Part shown: one piece after another, positions 23,212-36,100 of the stretch
Layout: each line of letters begins with the position of its first letter
How positions within the stretch are numbered: position 1 is the stretch's first letter
Assembly (NCBI GenBank): GCA_950022295.1
Contig: OX465595.1
Location: 73,988,770 to 74,052,769 of the forward strand
DNA: 64,000 nucleotides
Reading direction: 5' to 3'
DNA from: Bromus sterilis
Lineage: Eukaryota; Streptophyta; Magnoliopsida; Poales; Poaceae
Translations under genes and position numbers: made by a program
Notes under the pieces: model-generated
What the model was told of the DNA's origin: nothing
Database searches by the model: none
Seen by the model: only the letters and a program-made list of their open reading frames with translations

Positions 23212-24782
23212 TGTAACATCCCAGATTTCACAAAAATTAAAAATTTTGTTTTCGGTGTGAATTGTTTGATTGCCTGCTTTGTTTGCGGTGTTTGCAATCC
23301 CAATTTATCGATCGGCGATTATTTCCCCCCTCTTATCTCGTACCGGACGGAGACCGACCCTTACCACCCTGACACTCGACCTTTGCGACACCGGGTTTCA
23401 TCCGATCACCGCTCGTGATTGCTTCGTAGTAATAGATGCTTTCTTGTCGATTGCTTTCCAGTGTTTCCTTCATGTGTGCTTCCGCCGGTACCTCTCGAAG
23501 ATGTTGCGAGCTTGCGATCGACTTCACCTTCGGATCGTCTTCTCATCAGGTAAGGGGGAGCATATATCATGCTTATAACTTTCAGCTCCCTCGCGCCTAG
23601 GTGCAGGATAGAACGATTGATTGATGCTACCACTTCATATTCATGCCTCTAAAATAAACCCAAACAGCCATGTCCTCCACATCCCAGCAAACCTTGTTCG
23701 GCTATGTTACTTTTTCTTGCTGCTCAGCCACTGCTTAGTATGCAAGCTAGGATGTTATCAACTGTTATCCTGTTACTCCTTGGATTGGGCTATCACATTA
23801 TTATATTTATTGTGGATGATATTATTATTATAATGTTGACTATATGCGACGAAGGATGGAAGGTCTAGGCTATCCCGCCCCGACGCTTTGTTCCATTCGA
23901 GTCACCTAGGACCCGAGTTTCGGGTATTGTGTCTCTTCACGAGTGTGCCTAACTGCGTGTGGGATTTTATGGGGTCCCCTTTTCTTACCTACCTAGCTCC
24001 AAACATTTCTAGTGGTGGCCCAAGCTGATTTACCATTTGAAATCGTGTGTGTGTGTCTGTTGGGTCGCTCCTGGAAAATATTCTTTAAACCAACCTAGTC
24101 TAGTAAGGACATGGTTCTTTGCTGGCCCATCATGACCGGCTGAGGACCCGGTCTCATGTGAGATTAACCAGCAATCCAAACCTGGAGTCATACGGTAGAG
24201 ACCAGATCGAGAGCGCAGCCGGCTCCTGAGCTGGATGTCGACTCACCGGGGGCCACCCAGATTTGTTTGTTGTTAGCTAGAGAGACCTGTCATTTCGTAT
24301 CTCTCGGGACTAAATCATAAAATGGCTGCCTGTTATGGGTAGAAACTGAGAGAGATGAGCGTGCGTGCGGAGCCTTGTAATGGGCAGTTGGTACACCCCT
24401 GCAAGGTTAAATCTTTTCGAGAAGACGTGTCCACGGTTATGGACGACTTGAGACCTACTCCTTGTTCATAGACAACAACAACTGAGATAATCTTATTATC
24501 TTGATCAATGTGTGTGTGCCTTGACTGCTTGTTCTTTGCCAGTAGGCATTTGATTGTAGTCTGTACTCAGACATATATCTTCCGCTGATGTAATGTATTA
24601 AGGCAGTTGTATGCCGATTCTATGAGATGTTGTATCCTTGTAGATGTAATGTTGTGATATCATGTTGGAAATACGGGGCATATGGCATTGTCATATGTCG
24701 CGGTGGGACTGATATGTGTTTCGTCCCCGGATCTGGATGGAAACATCTAGATTTGGAACAGTACCGCATATCGGGCCTTACA
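23212..24782 (+). mobile_element. 5' LTR of element H (internally deleted)
   Basis: It begins TGTAACATCCC and ends ...GGGCCTTACA (TGTAA/TTACA inverted ends), with a tRNA-Met primer site four bases on. At 1,571 bases it is about one third of the 3' LTR (about 4.62 kb once X is removed). Alignment by eye places one large gap at 23411, equal to 25584-25692 plus 37137-39583 of the 3' copy. A block near 23965-24045 does not match its counterpart, and a gap near 24533 corresponds to about 400 bases (about 40805-41205). The large gap removes the TATA box. No gene is seen. Confidence 0.88.
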
Positions 24783-25383
24783 ACTTGGTATCAGAGCCTT
24801 ACCGACCGTAGGATCCCTTTTCTGACCGAAGTCGAGTCTAGATAAAAACTATTTTGTAGTTGCTAAGTTAGTTATCGGAGAGTAGGATTCTTTTTACTCC
24901 TTACCCATGCTCTGGTTAGGACAAGTGTCGTAAGTGTTTTAATTCTCATCTTATCCCCTTCACACTCTTGGATCTCGAGTAAGTGGAGTATCGAAATCGT
25001 TACAATGCCTTGCTTGCAGCGTATTGTCTCGATTCCGATCTCAGGTTTGGGATATCCGGTAGTACGTTTAGACTTCCAACTCTAGTGTACATCTTGGTCA
25101 CCCGTTGCCATCCATCCTTTTGCCCAGTGTTTTCATGACTTGTGTCGAAAAGCATTGTCCTTTGATCCAGCTTTCATTGTCGTTCTCCCTCTTGACACTG
25201 ACGGTTTCGTTTTTCTGACGATGTCGTCTCTCTGCGGAAAAATCTCTCGATGGAGTTAGTTGTTCGACACGGAGCAGAGTCCCTTGTTGGTGGTGTTGAA
25301 GATCGTCATCTCTCTTTTCTCTCCCCCTCTCCCCCGGATCGTCCTGGATCTCGGGACGAGATCCGTTGTTGGTGGTGTTGTAT
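24783..25383 (+). mobile_element. Internal domain of element H, only 601 bases
   Basis: This lies between the 5' LTR end and the 3' LTR start (TGTAACAACCC at 25384). It holds a primer-binding site TGGTATCAGAGCC at 24786-24798, leader sequence, and near the end CTCGGGACGAGATCC, resembling the last codons of Tekay-type pol. No gag or pol remains. It is either a deletion derivative or a minimal non-autonomous element. Confidence 0.8.
24786..24798 (+). other. Primer-binding site of element H
   Basis: TGGTATCAGAGCC, complementary to initiator tRNA-Met, just after the LTR end TTACA. Confidence 0.9.
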
Positions 25384-25629
25384 TGTAACAACCCAGATTT
25401 CACAAAAATTAAAAATTTTGTTTTCGATGTGAATTGTTTGATTGCCTGCTTTGTTTGTGGTGTTTGCATCCCCGATTTATCGATCGGCGATTATTTTCCC
25501 CCTCTTATCTCGTACCGGACGGAGACCGACCCTTGCCACCCTAACACTCGACCTTTGCGACACCGGGTTTCACCCGATCACCGTTGTGAAAACCCGCACA
25601 AGACCAGCCGTAGCCAACGGAACAAAAAC

Positions 25630-25650
25630 CCCGCTTAATAATTAAGCGGG
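25630..25650. other. Perfect 9-bp stem hairpin followed by a T-rich run
   Basis: CCCGCTTAA and TTAAGCGGG are separated by three bases and followed by TTATTTTTAT. It looks like a bacterial intrinsic terminator, but it sits in the U3 part of a plant LTR, so that function is not implied. Confidence 0.8.
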
Positions 25651-25687
25651 TTATTTTTATAGCGCGCCGGAAAGTGTTCTCGGAACG

Positions 25688-25692
25688 GTTCC
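25688..25692. repeat. Target-site duplication GTTCC of element X, left copy
   Basis: GTTCC directly before the X 5' LTR; repeated at 37132-37136. Confidence 0.9.
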
Positions 25693-28600
25693 TGTCAGAA
25701 CCCCGACTAGAGTAAGTGCTAGAGCTTGTTGCTCCTTTGCATCATGTGAAAAATTCAAAAAAGAAATTAAAAAATGGGGAAAAGAAAAGCCCTAGAGAAT
25801 TTAATTCAAATGGCCAGAATAAAAGTTGCTCCAAAAATTCCTTTTGCATTTTTGAAAAGTCTCATAAATGAGTGTGATCATATATCAAGTGATGTGGGAC
25901 CAACCCCATGCTCATGGATTTTTTGAAATATTCAAATAGGAGCATGGATTTAAATTTAAACCCCTATTTGGATTAAGATTCAAATAATTTGAATTTTAAA
26001 AGTGACCAAATTTTATATGTGTCTAGCTCTCTATTTTATGAGGCCATATAAAATGATTTGGGCATTTATAATACCTAGCTATTTTATTGGCTAGGTCAAC
26101 TAATAGATAGAATTAAATAAAAATAAAAAGAGAAAACAGAAGGGAGGGCAACCTTACCTTACGCCCAGGGCGACAACCCATCTGGCCCGGCCCACTCCAG
26201 CGTCTTGTCTTCTACCTTGCCGGCCAGCAGCACACAGGGAGCTGCGTGGAGGGCATGCCTCGACGCCGTGCCACCTCCAGCTTGCTGCCCTGTCCACCTA
26301 GCCCACCCTGAGGCGCCTGGAGACCCCCAGGTCCATCTCCCCCTTCGCTAGTTCGTCTTCCCCCCTCTCTCTCGTCTGTTCCTCGCAAGCCCGAGGAGCT
26401 CATCTCGCCGCCGACGTGCGCCCGCGTGGCCACCGGTCTCTGCTCGCCAAGACGCCTTGTCTAGAAGAGTCCCCGTGGACGACTCCTTAGAACCACGCCG
26501 CCAATTTGAGCCCGGAGCCCCCGAGGACGACGCCTGCTACGCCACTTCACCGCCGACCGCCATTGTTCCCGGCGAGGAATTCGTCGCCCATTGCTTCTCC
26601 CCGGCCGCCCCGAGCTCACCACTGCACTCAACGTGAGCCCTCCCTCGTTTCCCCTCTCTCCGCACCTCCCCTCGACCCCTCTGTCGCCTTTTTCCATGGT
26701 CAGAGGCCACGGCCGCCGTGGGCTTCGTCCTAGCCATGGCCTGAGGCCTCCCCCTCGAGCCCCTCCTAGTCCAGCAGACGCGCGGCGTCGAGAGCTTCAC
26801 GCCAGTGCCTCCCCTCTCCTCTCCCGAGCCTCCTAGACGGTTTCGGCGTGAACTCCGGCGAGCCCCGTGCCGGCGACGCCATTAACCCCCTCCCTCTCTC
26901 ACTGTCCCGTGGGCCCAAGGCCATTAGCGCTAACCCCTACTCTAATCCCCCCCCTAGTGTCACTGGCCAGTGGGCCCAAGGCCCTAATCTAATTAGGTTT
27001 AGATTAAACAAAACGGTTTAATCCCCCCAGCCACTGACAACAGGACCCCACACGTCAGCAGCCCTCTGACGTCACACTAACGTCATGATGACGCAGTAAA
27101 ACGATTAATTGATTTAATTTAATTCCAGAAAATAGCCAAATCTTTGGAAATTCATAATTAATTCATTTTAACTCCAAATTGGACAAATAATATCTCTAAA
27201 ATTATCAGAAAAATGCTAGGAATGTGAATATGGACTTTTCTTTCATGTTTGACCAATTTATATTGGGTGAACAGTGGCATATGTCCATATGGCTTTAATT
27301 TGAATTCAAATTTGGAGTGATTTTGCAAATGACTTTGCAACACACTTCTTTTAGATGGATTCATCCACACATCAGAAACTTTACCTCGCCTTTACAACAT
27401 CACTTCATGATAAACCTTTTCAAATGAACATTCATGGATTAAAATGCATTTGAAATTCATCGATAAATCATATGGAGTTTGAATTTGCATTTCAAATGCA
27501 ATATACTCCTTTTAAATGGAATGCTCAACAAATCAGTACCATGAACATCACCTTATACAATTGATCATTTGCTTGTGCATTGTACCTTATGTTGATCACT
27601 TTGTTTGTATTATTTGCTCGGATAGAAGTGGAGCCGGAACCCGAGATCACCCCCTTCGTTGAAGACCCCGTGACTGAACCTCTTTAGCAAGGCAAACAAA
27701 CCCCTATTGATCATATCTATAAAATCCCACTTCCCTCTCAGTCTCGCTTATGCATGTTTAGGAGATCACCGAGACACGTTCTTTCGCATATTTGAACCCA
27801 TTCCGATGCATGACCTATCATTTTGTCACCGTATTAAGCAAACCACAATCCTAGCTGATATAGGAGTTGAATGTTGAGCATGTGGCCCCTACAACTGTTA
27901 CTGCTTATTGTTGCTTAGTGGTACAATGAGGTTACATAGAATGTGAGTCGAGATGGATGATCACAATGATGCTGATGATAACGTGTTGGTGAATCCACCC
28001 TATTACAAGGTGAATGATGAGAGGCTATGTAGGAGTACACAGTGGGTTGTCTCGTTGAACACCGCCTTAAGCACCGAGTTCTTGTATGGTAATCCAAGAC
28101 AAAGAGTACAACCACACATTGGGCTCACTGACCCTTCTCGGCCTAGTACCTTGATCCGTGTTGACGTCCAGGAGTCACATTAGTCTGGGCTTTCCATTTG
28201 GCATGTGCATAGAAAAATAATGAAGGAATGGTTGCATCATATAGATATGTGGGTGCACCTGTGAGACAGGAAAATCATCTGCCAAAGGTGGCGTCTCGGT
28301 CACTTGCATTGTTTGAGTCCGTTTCGTTGATCCGGCCGGGCTCTCGAGTGGAGGCAACTCAGATAGTCGACTCCTGGAATAGAACGGTTGTGAGCGAAGT
28401 GTCGTGGTGAACATCCTTGCTGTCCCCTCTTGAACGGTGGCGAGCAAAAGGCGATCACCGATGGTCATGTGTGTGTAGTTTACACCCTTGCAAGGTTAAC
28501 AAAACTATCCGAATAGCCGCGTCCGCGGTCATGGACTACTTGGAACCTGTACATGATTATTAGACAACTTGAATGGATACTCTAAAACTCGCAAGATAAG

Positions 28601-29640
28601 TGTGTGTGCTATGGCGTGCTTTCTCGTGGGGAAGTTGAGGAAGTATCTATAGTGGTGTATTGGTTGGAGACTTGGTAGTGGACTCGTGTACGCTTCTTAC
28701 CCCAAGTCTGGTACTCATAGAACAGGACTAGCCAAGTCAAAGCTGGCACTTCTGCATGATGAAACCCCACCTCCCTTTACCTTGAAACTTGAGCATGAGT
28801 AGTATAAATCTGATGTAAGTCTTGCTGAGTACGACTTTGTACTCAAGTTTGCTTATTCTATGTTTTAGATGAGAACCCGGACCCCGATGGAGTCACCTTC
28901 GTGAAGCTCGACGTTGACTAAGCTAGTATAGTTCCAGAAAGCAGTCTGGTCCCTCGTGGAAGGGCATGTACGTTTACAGGGCTGCTCTAAGCCATTTGTT
29001 AAACTTGTCTGTACTCAAACCTAATTTGCTTCCGTTGAATGATGTAATGTTGATCAAAGACATGTGATCTTTGTATGCTCTATGTGTAAGTCAATAAAGA
29101 TACACTTTGTAGAGTTATGTGATGATACCTGCTGTTCATACTAGGCATGTGTGTTGCGTGTATGTTTATAACATGCATGTCTTAGTATGGGTTTTCGAGA
29201 CCTTAGTTGTGACCTGGCTGGCGGTCTTTTATACACCAAGTGACCCTTAGATGTGCGCAGCTTGGGGCATCGCGATGCGATTGCTCGTGACTCTGTCACG
29301 TGCACACTTTGTTGTATAATCGAGCCCTCCCTAGACCCCGACTAAGTGATCGGGCTGGAGTTTGTTTATGTAAGGGTTATGATTCAATCGATAACATTGT
29401 TGAGGCGACTTGTCTATGAGTATGGGATTTCACCACCCATAATCATTTAGACTTGTGAGCGGGCGATGAGGACCCATCTCAGTTGATCATCCGGCCTGGA
29501 TGGGATGCCCCTCACGTACGATGCTTTCCGAGAGTGTTCTGTGCTTGGGCTTGTCTGCTTAGACAAGTGGGTACGGTTCTTGGCTCTCCATGTGATTGAG
29601 TTGTGACTGGAATTACATACGCATATTCCGGTTCCCGACA
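25693..29640 (+). mobile_element. 5' LTR of Gypsy element X
   Basis: 3,948 bases, TGTCAGAACCCC... to ...GGTTCCCGACA. It is homologous to the solo LTR and to the LTRs of Y, and pairs with 33174-37131. It has an AT-rich start, a GC-rich block at about 26150-26900, a long AT-rich middle, and a TATA-like TCTATAAAATC near 27716. The two X LTRs differ by several percent over the first 450 bases by eye, clearly more than the LTRs of Y. No gene is supported in it. Confidence 0.9.
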
Positions 29641-30302
29641 GAATTTGTATCAGAGCAGAACTGTCTGTAGGATTATCAAACCCTTGGTCGAAGTCGAATC
29701 TAGCGTTCTATAGTTATATAGCTACTTTGGGTATAAGGGAACCACGTAAGGCTTCTTTTTCTCCTTACCCTCATCGATCTGAGTTCTGAGTCACCTTATC
29801 TTTTCTACGGGATGATAGGACTAGGCTCATCTATGTCTTACTAGAACATCTCGTTGAGTGCTTCCTTGTAGCCGTAGGATTGTTGTGGTCGTCTAGAGTC
29901 TCCGTGTTTCGAGTTCCTTAAAGAAGTTCTGCCCAATTTCTTCGAGGTTGTTTCATTTTCCATCCCGGTACAGCCGGTATGCTGTCCGAGTCATTCCAGG
30001 TTTCTTTATAATCTGATGCATTTGCAAAGTCCTTCCCTCCATTTCGGTTGTCTTTCCATAAGAATTATTAGGTGGCATGCCCGGCAGTTCCATAGTGTTT
30101 GTTGTAGGTTTTCTTCTAGAAACCTATAGTGATTCGTTTGCAGTTCTTCCTCCCAGTTTAGATGTCTTCTAGCCAGAAGAACCACACTAACCATCGTGTT
30201 GGGGTACTTTTCTACTCTGACATATCTGTTGTAGCCCCTAGTAAACCTTGGTCATCCTCTAGGAAGCTATCCAGAGATCCAACTCCTTAAACATAGTCAC
30301 TC
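29641..30302 (+). mobile_element. Leader of element X; gag, protease and N-terminal pol deleted
   Basis: 29641-30000 aligns loosely with the leader of Y (48803-49170). 30000-30302 does not match the Y gag and contains no zinc knuckle or protease motif, and the pol homology starts at 30303. About 1.4 kb present in Y is therefore missing. Confidence 0.7.
29645..29656 (+). other. Degenerate primer-binding site of element X
   Basis: TTGTATCAGAGC, against TGGTATCAGAGC in Y: one G-to-T change in the Met-tRNA site. Confidence 0.8.
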
Positions 30303-33196
30303 GACAGATGTGTAGAATTCATTGTAGATCTTGCCCCAGGAACCGCCCCAATTTCCAGACGCCCATATAGAATGGCCCCACATGAGTTAGCTGAGCTAAA
30401 AACCCAACTTGAAGATTCGTTGGCAAAAGGCTTCATCCGCCCTAGCTCATCGCCATGGGGGTGCCCCGTTCTGTTCGTAACGAAGAAAGATGGAACAGAA
30501 AGGATGTGCGTACACTATCGCCCGCTAAATCTAGCGACGATAAAGAACAAGTACCCACTGCCCAGGATCAATGATCTTTATGATCAACTTGCTGGATCCG
30601 CTGTCTTTTCCAAGATGGATTTGAGACTAGGCTATCATCAAATCCGAATCCGAGAAGAAGACATTCCCAAGACGGCTTTCACTACTCGGTATGGTCTTTA
30701 CGAGTACACCTTCATGTCCTTTGGGTTATACAATGCCCCCGCCACATTCTCGCGCTTAATGAATTCGATCTACATGGAGTACTTAGATAAATTCGTGGTG
30801 GTTTATCTAGATGACATTCTCATCTACTCGAAGAACGAAGAAGAGCACGCAGAACATCTTAGGCTGGTATTGATGAAACTTAGAGAGCATCGCCTGTATG
30901 CTAAATTCTCCAAGTGAGAATTTTGGCTACCAGAAGTGACCTACTTAGGCCACGTGATTTCTACAAAAGGCATTGCTGTGAATCCCGAGAGAGTTCAGGC
31001 CGTCCTTGACTGGACTCCACCTGAATCGGTTAAGCAAGTTAGGAGTTTTCTTGGCTTAGCAAGCTATTGCCGCCGCTTCGTTGAGAACTTCTCCAAAGTT
31101 GCAAAGCCTCTTACTGAACTCCTCAAGAAAGATAAGAAATTCCAATGGACCCCTAAGTGCGAGGAAAGCTTTCAAGAGCTAAAGATAAGATTGACTTATG
31201 CACCCGTACTTGCACCTGCAAACACCAAAAGGGATTTCGAGATCTATTGTGACGCTTCACGGCAAAGGTTAGGATGCATACTTATGCAAGATAGACATGT
31301 CGTAGCTTATGATTCACGCCAGTTGCAGCCACATGAAGAGAACTATGCTACCCATGATCTTGAACTCGCTACCGTAGTTCATGCCCTGGAGACTTGGCGA
31401 CATTACCTCCTTGGTAATCGTTGTGAGATCTATTCCGATCACCAAAGCCTCAAATACATATTCACCCAGCCAGATCTTAATCTCAGGCAAAGACGCTGGA
31501 TAGAGTTGATAAAAGATTATGACTTAGGAATTTCTTACACCCCAGGCAAGGCCAATGTCATGGCTGATGCACTAAGTCGTAAATCGTATTGTAACAACCT
31601 CATGTTACAACAATATCAACCAATTCTTCATGAGGAATTTCGCAAGCTCAATCTTGAGATAGTTCCTCATGGATTTCTTTCTACATTGGTGAGAAACCAA
31701 CCCTTGAGGATCAAATCATAGCCGCCCAGAAACAAGATAGTAGTATTCAAGAGATCAAGCAGAACATTGTTAGCGGAATTGCTAAATGTTTCTCTGTAAA
31801 TGATCAAGGAACGATATTCTTTGAAAATCGTTTAGTAGTTCCTGAGAATCAAGACATAAGGCAGCTGATCCTTAAGGAAGCTCATGACACTCCCCTCTCA
31901 ATTCATCCTGGTAGCACAAAAATGTACCGAGATCTACGCCAAAGATTTTGGTGGACCCGGATGAAGAGAAACATTGCACAATTTGTTGCTGAATGTGATG
32001 TTTGTCGTCGCATTAAGGCAGAACACCAAAGACCTGTTGGTACTCTTCAACCATTGTCTATTCCCGAGTGGAAATGGGACAAGGTCGGTATGGACTTCAT
32101 CCCCGGCTTTCCAAAAAACCAGAAAGGAAATGATGCCATCTTCGTGGTCATTGACCGACTTTCCAAAGTTGCTAACTTCCTTCCCGTTCGCGAGTCTATA
32201 ACTGCTAGTCAGTTAGCGGACTTTTATGTCTCTAGAATTGTGTCTCTTCACGGTGTTCCTTTGGAAATCAATTCTGATCGTGGTATCCTTTTCACCTCTA
32301 GATTCTGGGGAAGCTTTCAGAATGCTATGGGAACTCATGTCTCCTTTAGTACAGCTTTCCATCCTCAGTCTAGCGGTCAAGTTGAAAGTGTTAACCAAAT
32401 TCTCGAAGACATGCTCAGAGCTTGCGTTATCTCATTCGGAAAGAATTGGGAGAAATCTCTTCCATTTGCCGAATTTGCTTATAACAACAGTTTCCAATCT
32501 ATTCCGAACATGGCTCCTTTTGAACTCCTCTATGGACGACGATGTCGAACACCCCTTAACTAGTCAGAAACCGGTGAAAGACAATTCTTTGGACCGGATA
32601 TGATCATGGATGCAGAAGAGCAAGTTCGCATTGTTCGTGATCGATTGAAAGACGCCCAGTCTCGTCAGAAAAGCTACTATGATCGTCATCATAGGTAAGA
32701 AAGCTACAATCTGGATGAGAAGGCTTACCTTCGGGTTACTCCTCTGAAGGGAACCCAAAGATTCGGTATTAAAGGCAAGTTTGCCCCACGTTACATCGGA
32801 CCTTTCCGCATTCTTGCTAAACGTGGGGAAGTTGCCTACCAACTTGAACTGCCCCCGCACCTTTCCCGAGTACATGATGTATTCCATGTGTCACAACTCA
32901 GGCGTTACTTCAAGGACCCCATCCGCGAAGTCGACCATGAAACGCTTGATCTCCAAGATGACCTTTCTTATCGAGAGTACCCCGTTCGTATTCTTGATTC
33001 CGCAGAGCGTGTCACTCGTCGTCAGAAGATCAAGTTCCTCAAAGTGCAATGGTCACATCACTCCGAGAAAGAAGCAACATGGGAAAGAGAAGATCGCCTC
33101 CGTGCCGAGTACCCCTCCTTCCTCCCGACGACTTCTGAATCTCGGGACGAGATTCTTTTGAGTGGGGGCGAGTTGTCAGAACCCAAACTAGGGTAA
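30303..33196 (+). pseudogene. Chromodomain Gypsy pol of element X (RT, RNase H, integrase, chromodomain), broken
   Basis: The pol resembles Y closely. It starts just ahead of RT (RCVEFIVDLAPGTAP), with RT catalytic FVVVYLDDILIYS, RNase H (IYCDASRQRLGC, DHQSLKYIF, ADALSRK), the integrase HHCC module (SIHPGSTKMYRDLRQ, CDVCRRIK), the D/D/E core (VGMDF, NSDRG, GQVESVNQ) and a C-terminal chromodomain (YPVRILDSAERVTRRQ ... ATWERED). Lesions: TGA 30915-30917 (at a Cys codon), one-base loss near 31691, TAG 32561-32563 (at a Trp codon) and TAA 32696-32698. The frame reaches the LTR as in Y. With gag lost and these breaks it cannot transpose alone. A chromodomain places it in the Tekay/Del chromovirus lineage. 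Confidence 0.9.
33160..33172 (+). promoter_or_regulatory. Polypurine tract of element X
   Basis: GAGTGGGGGCGAG just before the 3' LTR start at 33174, identical to that of Y. Confidence 0.8.
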
Positions 33197-36100
33197 GTGC
33201 TAGGGCTTGTTGCTCCTTTGCATCATGTGAAAATTTCAAAAAATAAATTCAAAAATGGGGAAAAGAAAAGCCCTAGAGAATATAATTCAAATGGCCAGAA
33301 TAAAAGTTGCTCCAAAAATTCCTTTTGAATTTTTGCAAAGTCTCATAAATGAGTGTGATCACATATCAAGTGATGTGGGACCAACCCCGTGCTCATGGAT
33401 TTTTCAAATATTCAAACAGGAGCATGGATTTAAATTTAAACCCCTATTTGGATTAAGATTCAAATAATTTGAATTTTAAAAGTGACCAAATTTTATATGT
33501 GGCTAGCTCTCTATTTAATGAGGTCATATAAAATGATTTGGGCATTTATAAAAATACCTAGCTATTTTATTGGCTAGGTCAACTAATAGACAGAATTAAA
33601 TAAAAAGAAAAAGAGAAAACAGAAGGGAGGGAAACCTTACCTTATGCCCAGGGCGACAACCCATCTGGCCCGGACCACTCCAGCGTCTTGTCTTCTACCT
33701 CGCCTGCCAGCAGCACACAGGGATCTGCGTGGAGGGCATGCCTCGACGCCGTGCCACCTCCAGCTTGCTCCCCTGGCCACCTGGCCCACCCTGAGGCGCC
33801 TGGAGACCCCGAGGTCCATCTCCCCATTTGCTAGTTCGTCTTCCCCCCTCTCTCTCGTCTGTTCCGCGCAAGCCCGAGGAGCTCATCTCTCCGCCGACGT
33901 GCGTCCGCGTGGCCACCGGCCTCTGCTCGCACCAGCCGCCTTGTCCAGAAGAGTCCCCGTGGACGACTCCTTCGAACCGCGGTGCCAATTCGAGCCTAGA
34001 GCCCCCGAGGACGACGCCTGCTACGCCACTTCACCGCCGACCGCCATTGTTCCCGGCGAGGAATTCGTCGCCCACGGCTTCTCCCCGGCCGCCGCGAGCT
34101 CACCACTGCACTCAAAGTGAGCCCTCCCTCGTTTCCCCTCTCTCCGCACCTCTCCTTGACCCCTTTGTCGCCTTTTTCCATGGTCAGAGGCCACGGCCGC
34201 CGCGGGCTTCGTCCTAGCCATGGCCTGAGGCCTCCCCCTCGAGCCCCTCCTAGTCCAGCAAACGCGCGGCGTCGAGAGATTCACGCCAGTGCCTCCCCTC
34301 TCCTCTCCCGAGCCTCCTAGCCGGTTCCGGCGTGAACTCCGGCGAGCCCCGTGCCGGCGACGCCATTAACCCCCTCCCCTCTCTCACTGTCCCGTGGGCC
34401 CAAGGCCATTAGCGCTAACCCCTGCACTAATCCTTCCCCTAGTGTCACTGGCCAGTGGGCCCAAGGCCCTAATCTAATTAGGTTTAGACTAAACAGAACG
34501 ATTTAATCCCCCCAGCCACTGACAACAGGACCCCACACGTCAGCATCCCTCTGACGTCACACTGACGTCATGATGACGCAGTAAAATGATTAATTGATTT
34601 AATTTAATTCCAGAAAATCCAGAAAATAGCAAAATCTTTGGAAATTCATAATTAATTCATTTTAACTCCAAATTGGACAAATAATATGTCTAAAATTATC
34701 AAAAAAATGCAAGGAATGTGAATATGGACTTTGTTTTCATGTTTGACCAATTTAATTGGGTGAACAGTGGCATATGTCCATATGGCTTTAATTTGAATTC
34801 TAATTTGGAGTGATTTTACAAATGACTTTGCAACACACTTCTTTTAGATGGATTCATCCACACATCAGAAACTTTACATCACCTTTACAACTTCACTTCA
34901 TGATCAACCTTTTCAAATGAACATTCATGGATTAAAATGCATTTGAAATTCATTGATAAATCATATGGAGTTTGAATTTGCATTTCAAATGCAATATACT
35001 CCTATTAAATGGAATGCTCAACAAATCAGTACCATGAACATCACCTTATACAATTGATCATTTGCTTGTGCATTGTACCTTATGTTGATCACTTTATTTG
35101 TATTGTTTGCTCGGATAGAAGTGGAGCCGGAACCCGAGATCACCCCCTTCGTCGAAGACCCCGTGACTGAACCTCGTCAGCAAGGCAAGCAAACCCCCAT
35201 TGATCATATCTATAAAATCCCACTTCCCTCTCAGTCTCTCTTATGCATGTTTAGGAGATCACCGAGACACGTTCTTTCGCATAGTTGAACCCATTCCGAT
35301 GCATGACCTATCATTTTGTCACCGTATTAAGCAAACCACAATCCTAGCTGATATAGGAGTTGAATGTTGAGCATGTGGCTCTACAACTGTTACTGCTTAT
35401 TGCTTCTTAGTGGTACAATGATGTTACATTGAATGTGAGTCGGGATGGATAATCACAGTGATGCTGATGATAACGTGTTGGTGAATCCACCCTAATACAA
35501 GGTGAACGATGAGAGGCTGTGTAGGAGTACACAGTGGGTTGTCTCGTTGAACACCGCCTTAAGCACCGAGTTCTTGTATGGTAATCCAAGACAAAGAGTA
35601 CAACCACACATTGGGCTCACTGACCCCTCTCGGCCTAGTACCTTGATCCGTGTTGACGTCCAAGAGTCACACTAGTTCGGGCTTTCCTTTTGGCATGTGC
35701 ATAAAAAAAGAATGAAGGAATGGTTGCATCATATAGATATGTGGGTGCACCTGTGAGGCAGGAAAACCATCTGCCAAAGGTGGCGTCTCGGTCACTTGCA
35801 TTGTTTGAGTCCATTTCGTTGATCCGGCCGGGCTCTCGAGCGGAGGCAACTCAGATAGCCGACTCCTGGAATAGACCGGTTGTGAGCGAAGTGTCGTGGT
35901 GAACATCCTCGCTGTCACCTCTTGAACGGTGGCGAGCAAAAGGCGGTAACCGATGGTCATGTGTGTGTAGTTTACACCCTTGCAAAGTTAACAAAACTAT
36001 TCGAATAGCCGCGTCCGAGGTCATGGACTACTTGGAACCTGTACCTGATTATTAGAAAACTTGACTGGATACTCTAAAACTCGCAAGATAAGTGTGAGTG

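Larger units (their letters stand above)
25384..25692 (+). mobile_element. 3' LTR of element H, first segment
   Basis: The first 309 bases of the 3' LTR, near-identical to the 5' LTR for about 200 bases (to 25583), then sequence absent from the 5' copy, including a strong hairpin at 25630-25650. It is interrupted at 25693 by element X; the LTR resumes at 37137. Confidence 0.85.

Noticed and set aside
25630..25660. Bacterial intrinsic terminator or bacterial contamination
   Set aside because: The hairpin is inside a well-bounded plant LTR with target duplications on both sides; no bacterial genes are near.
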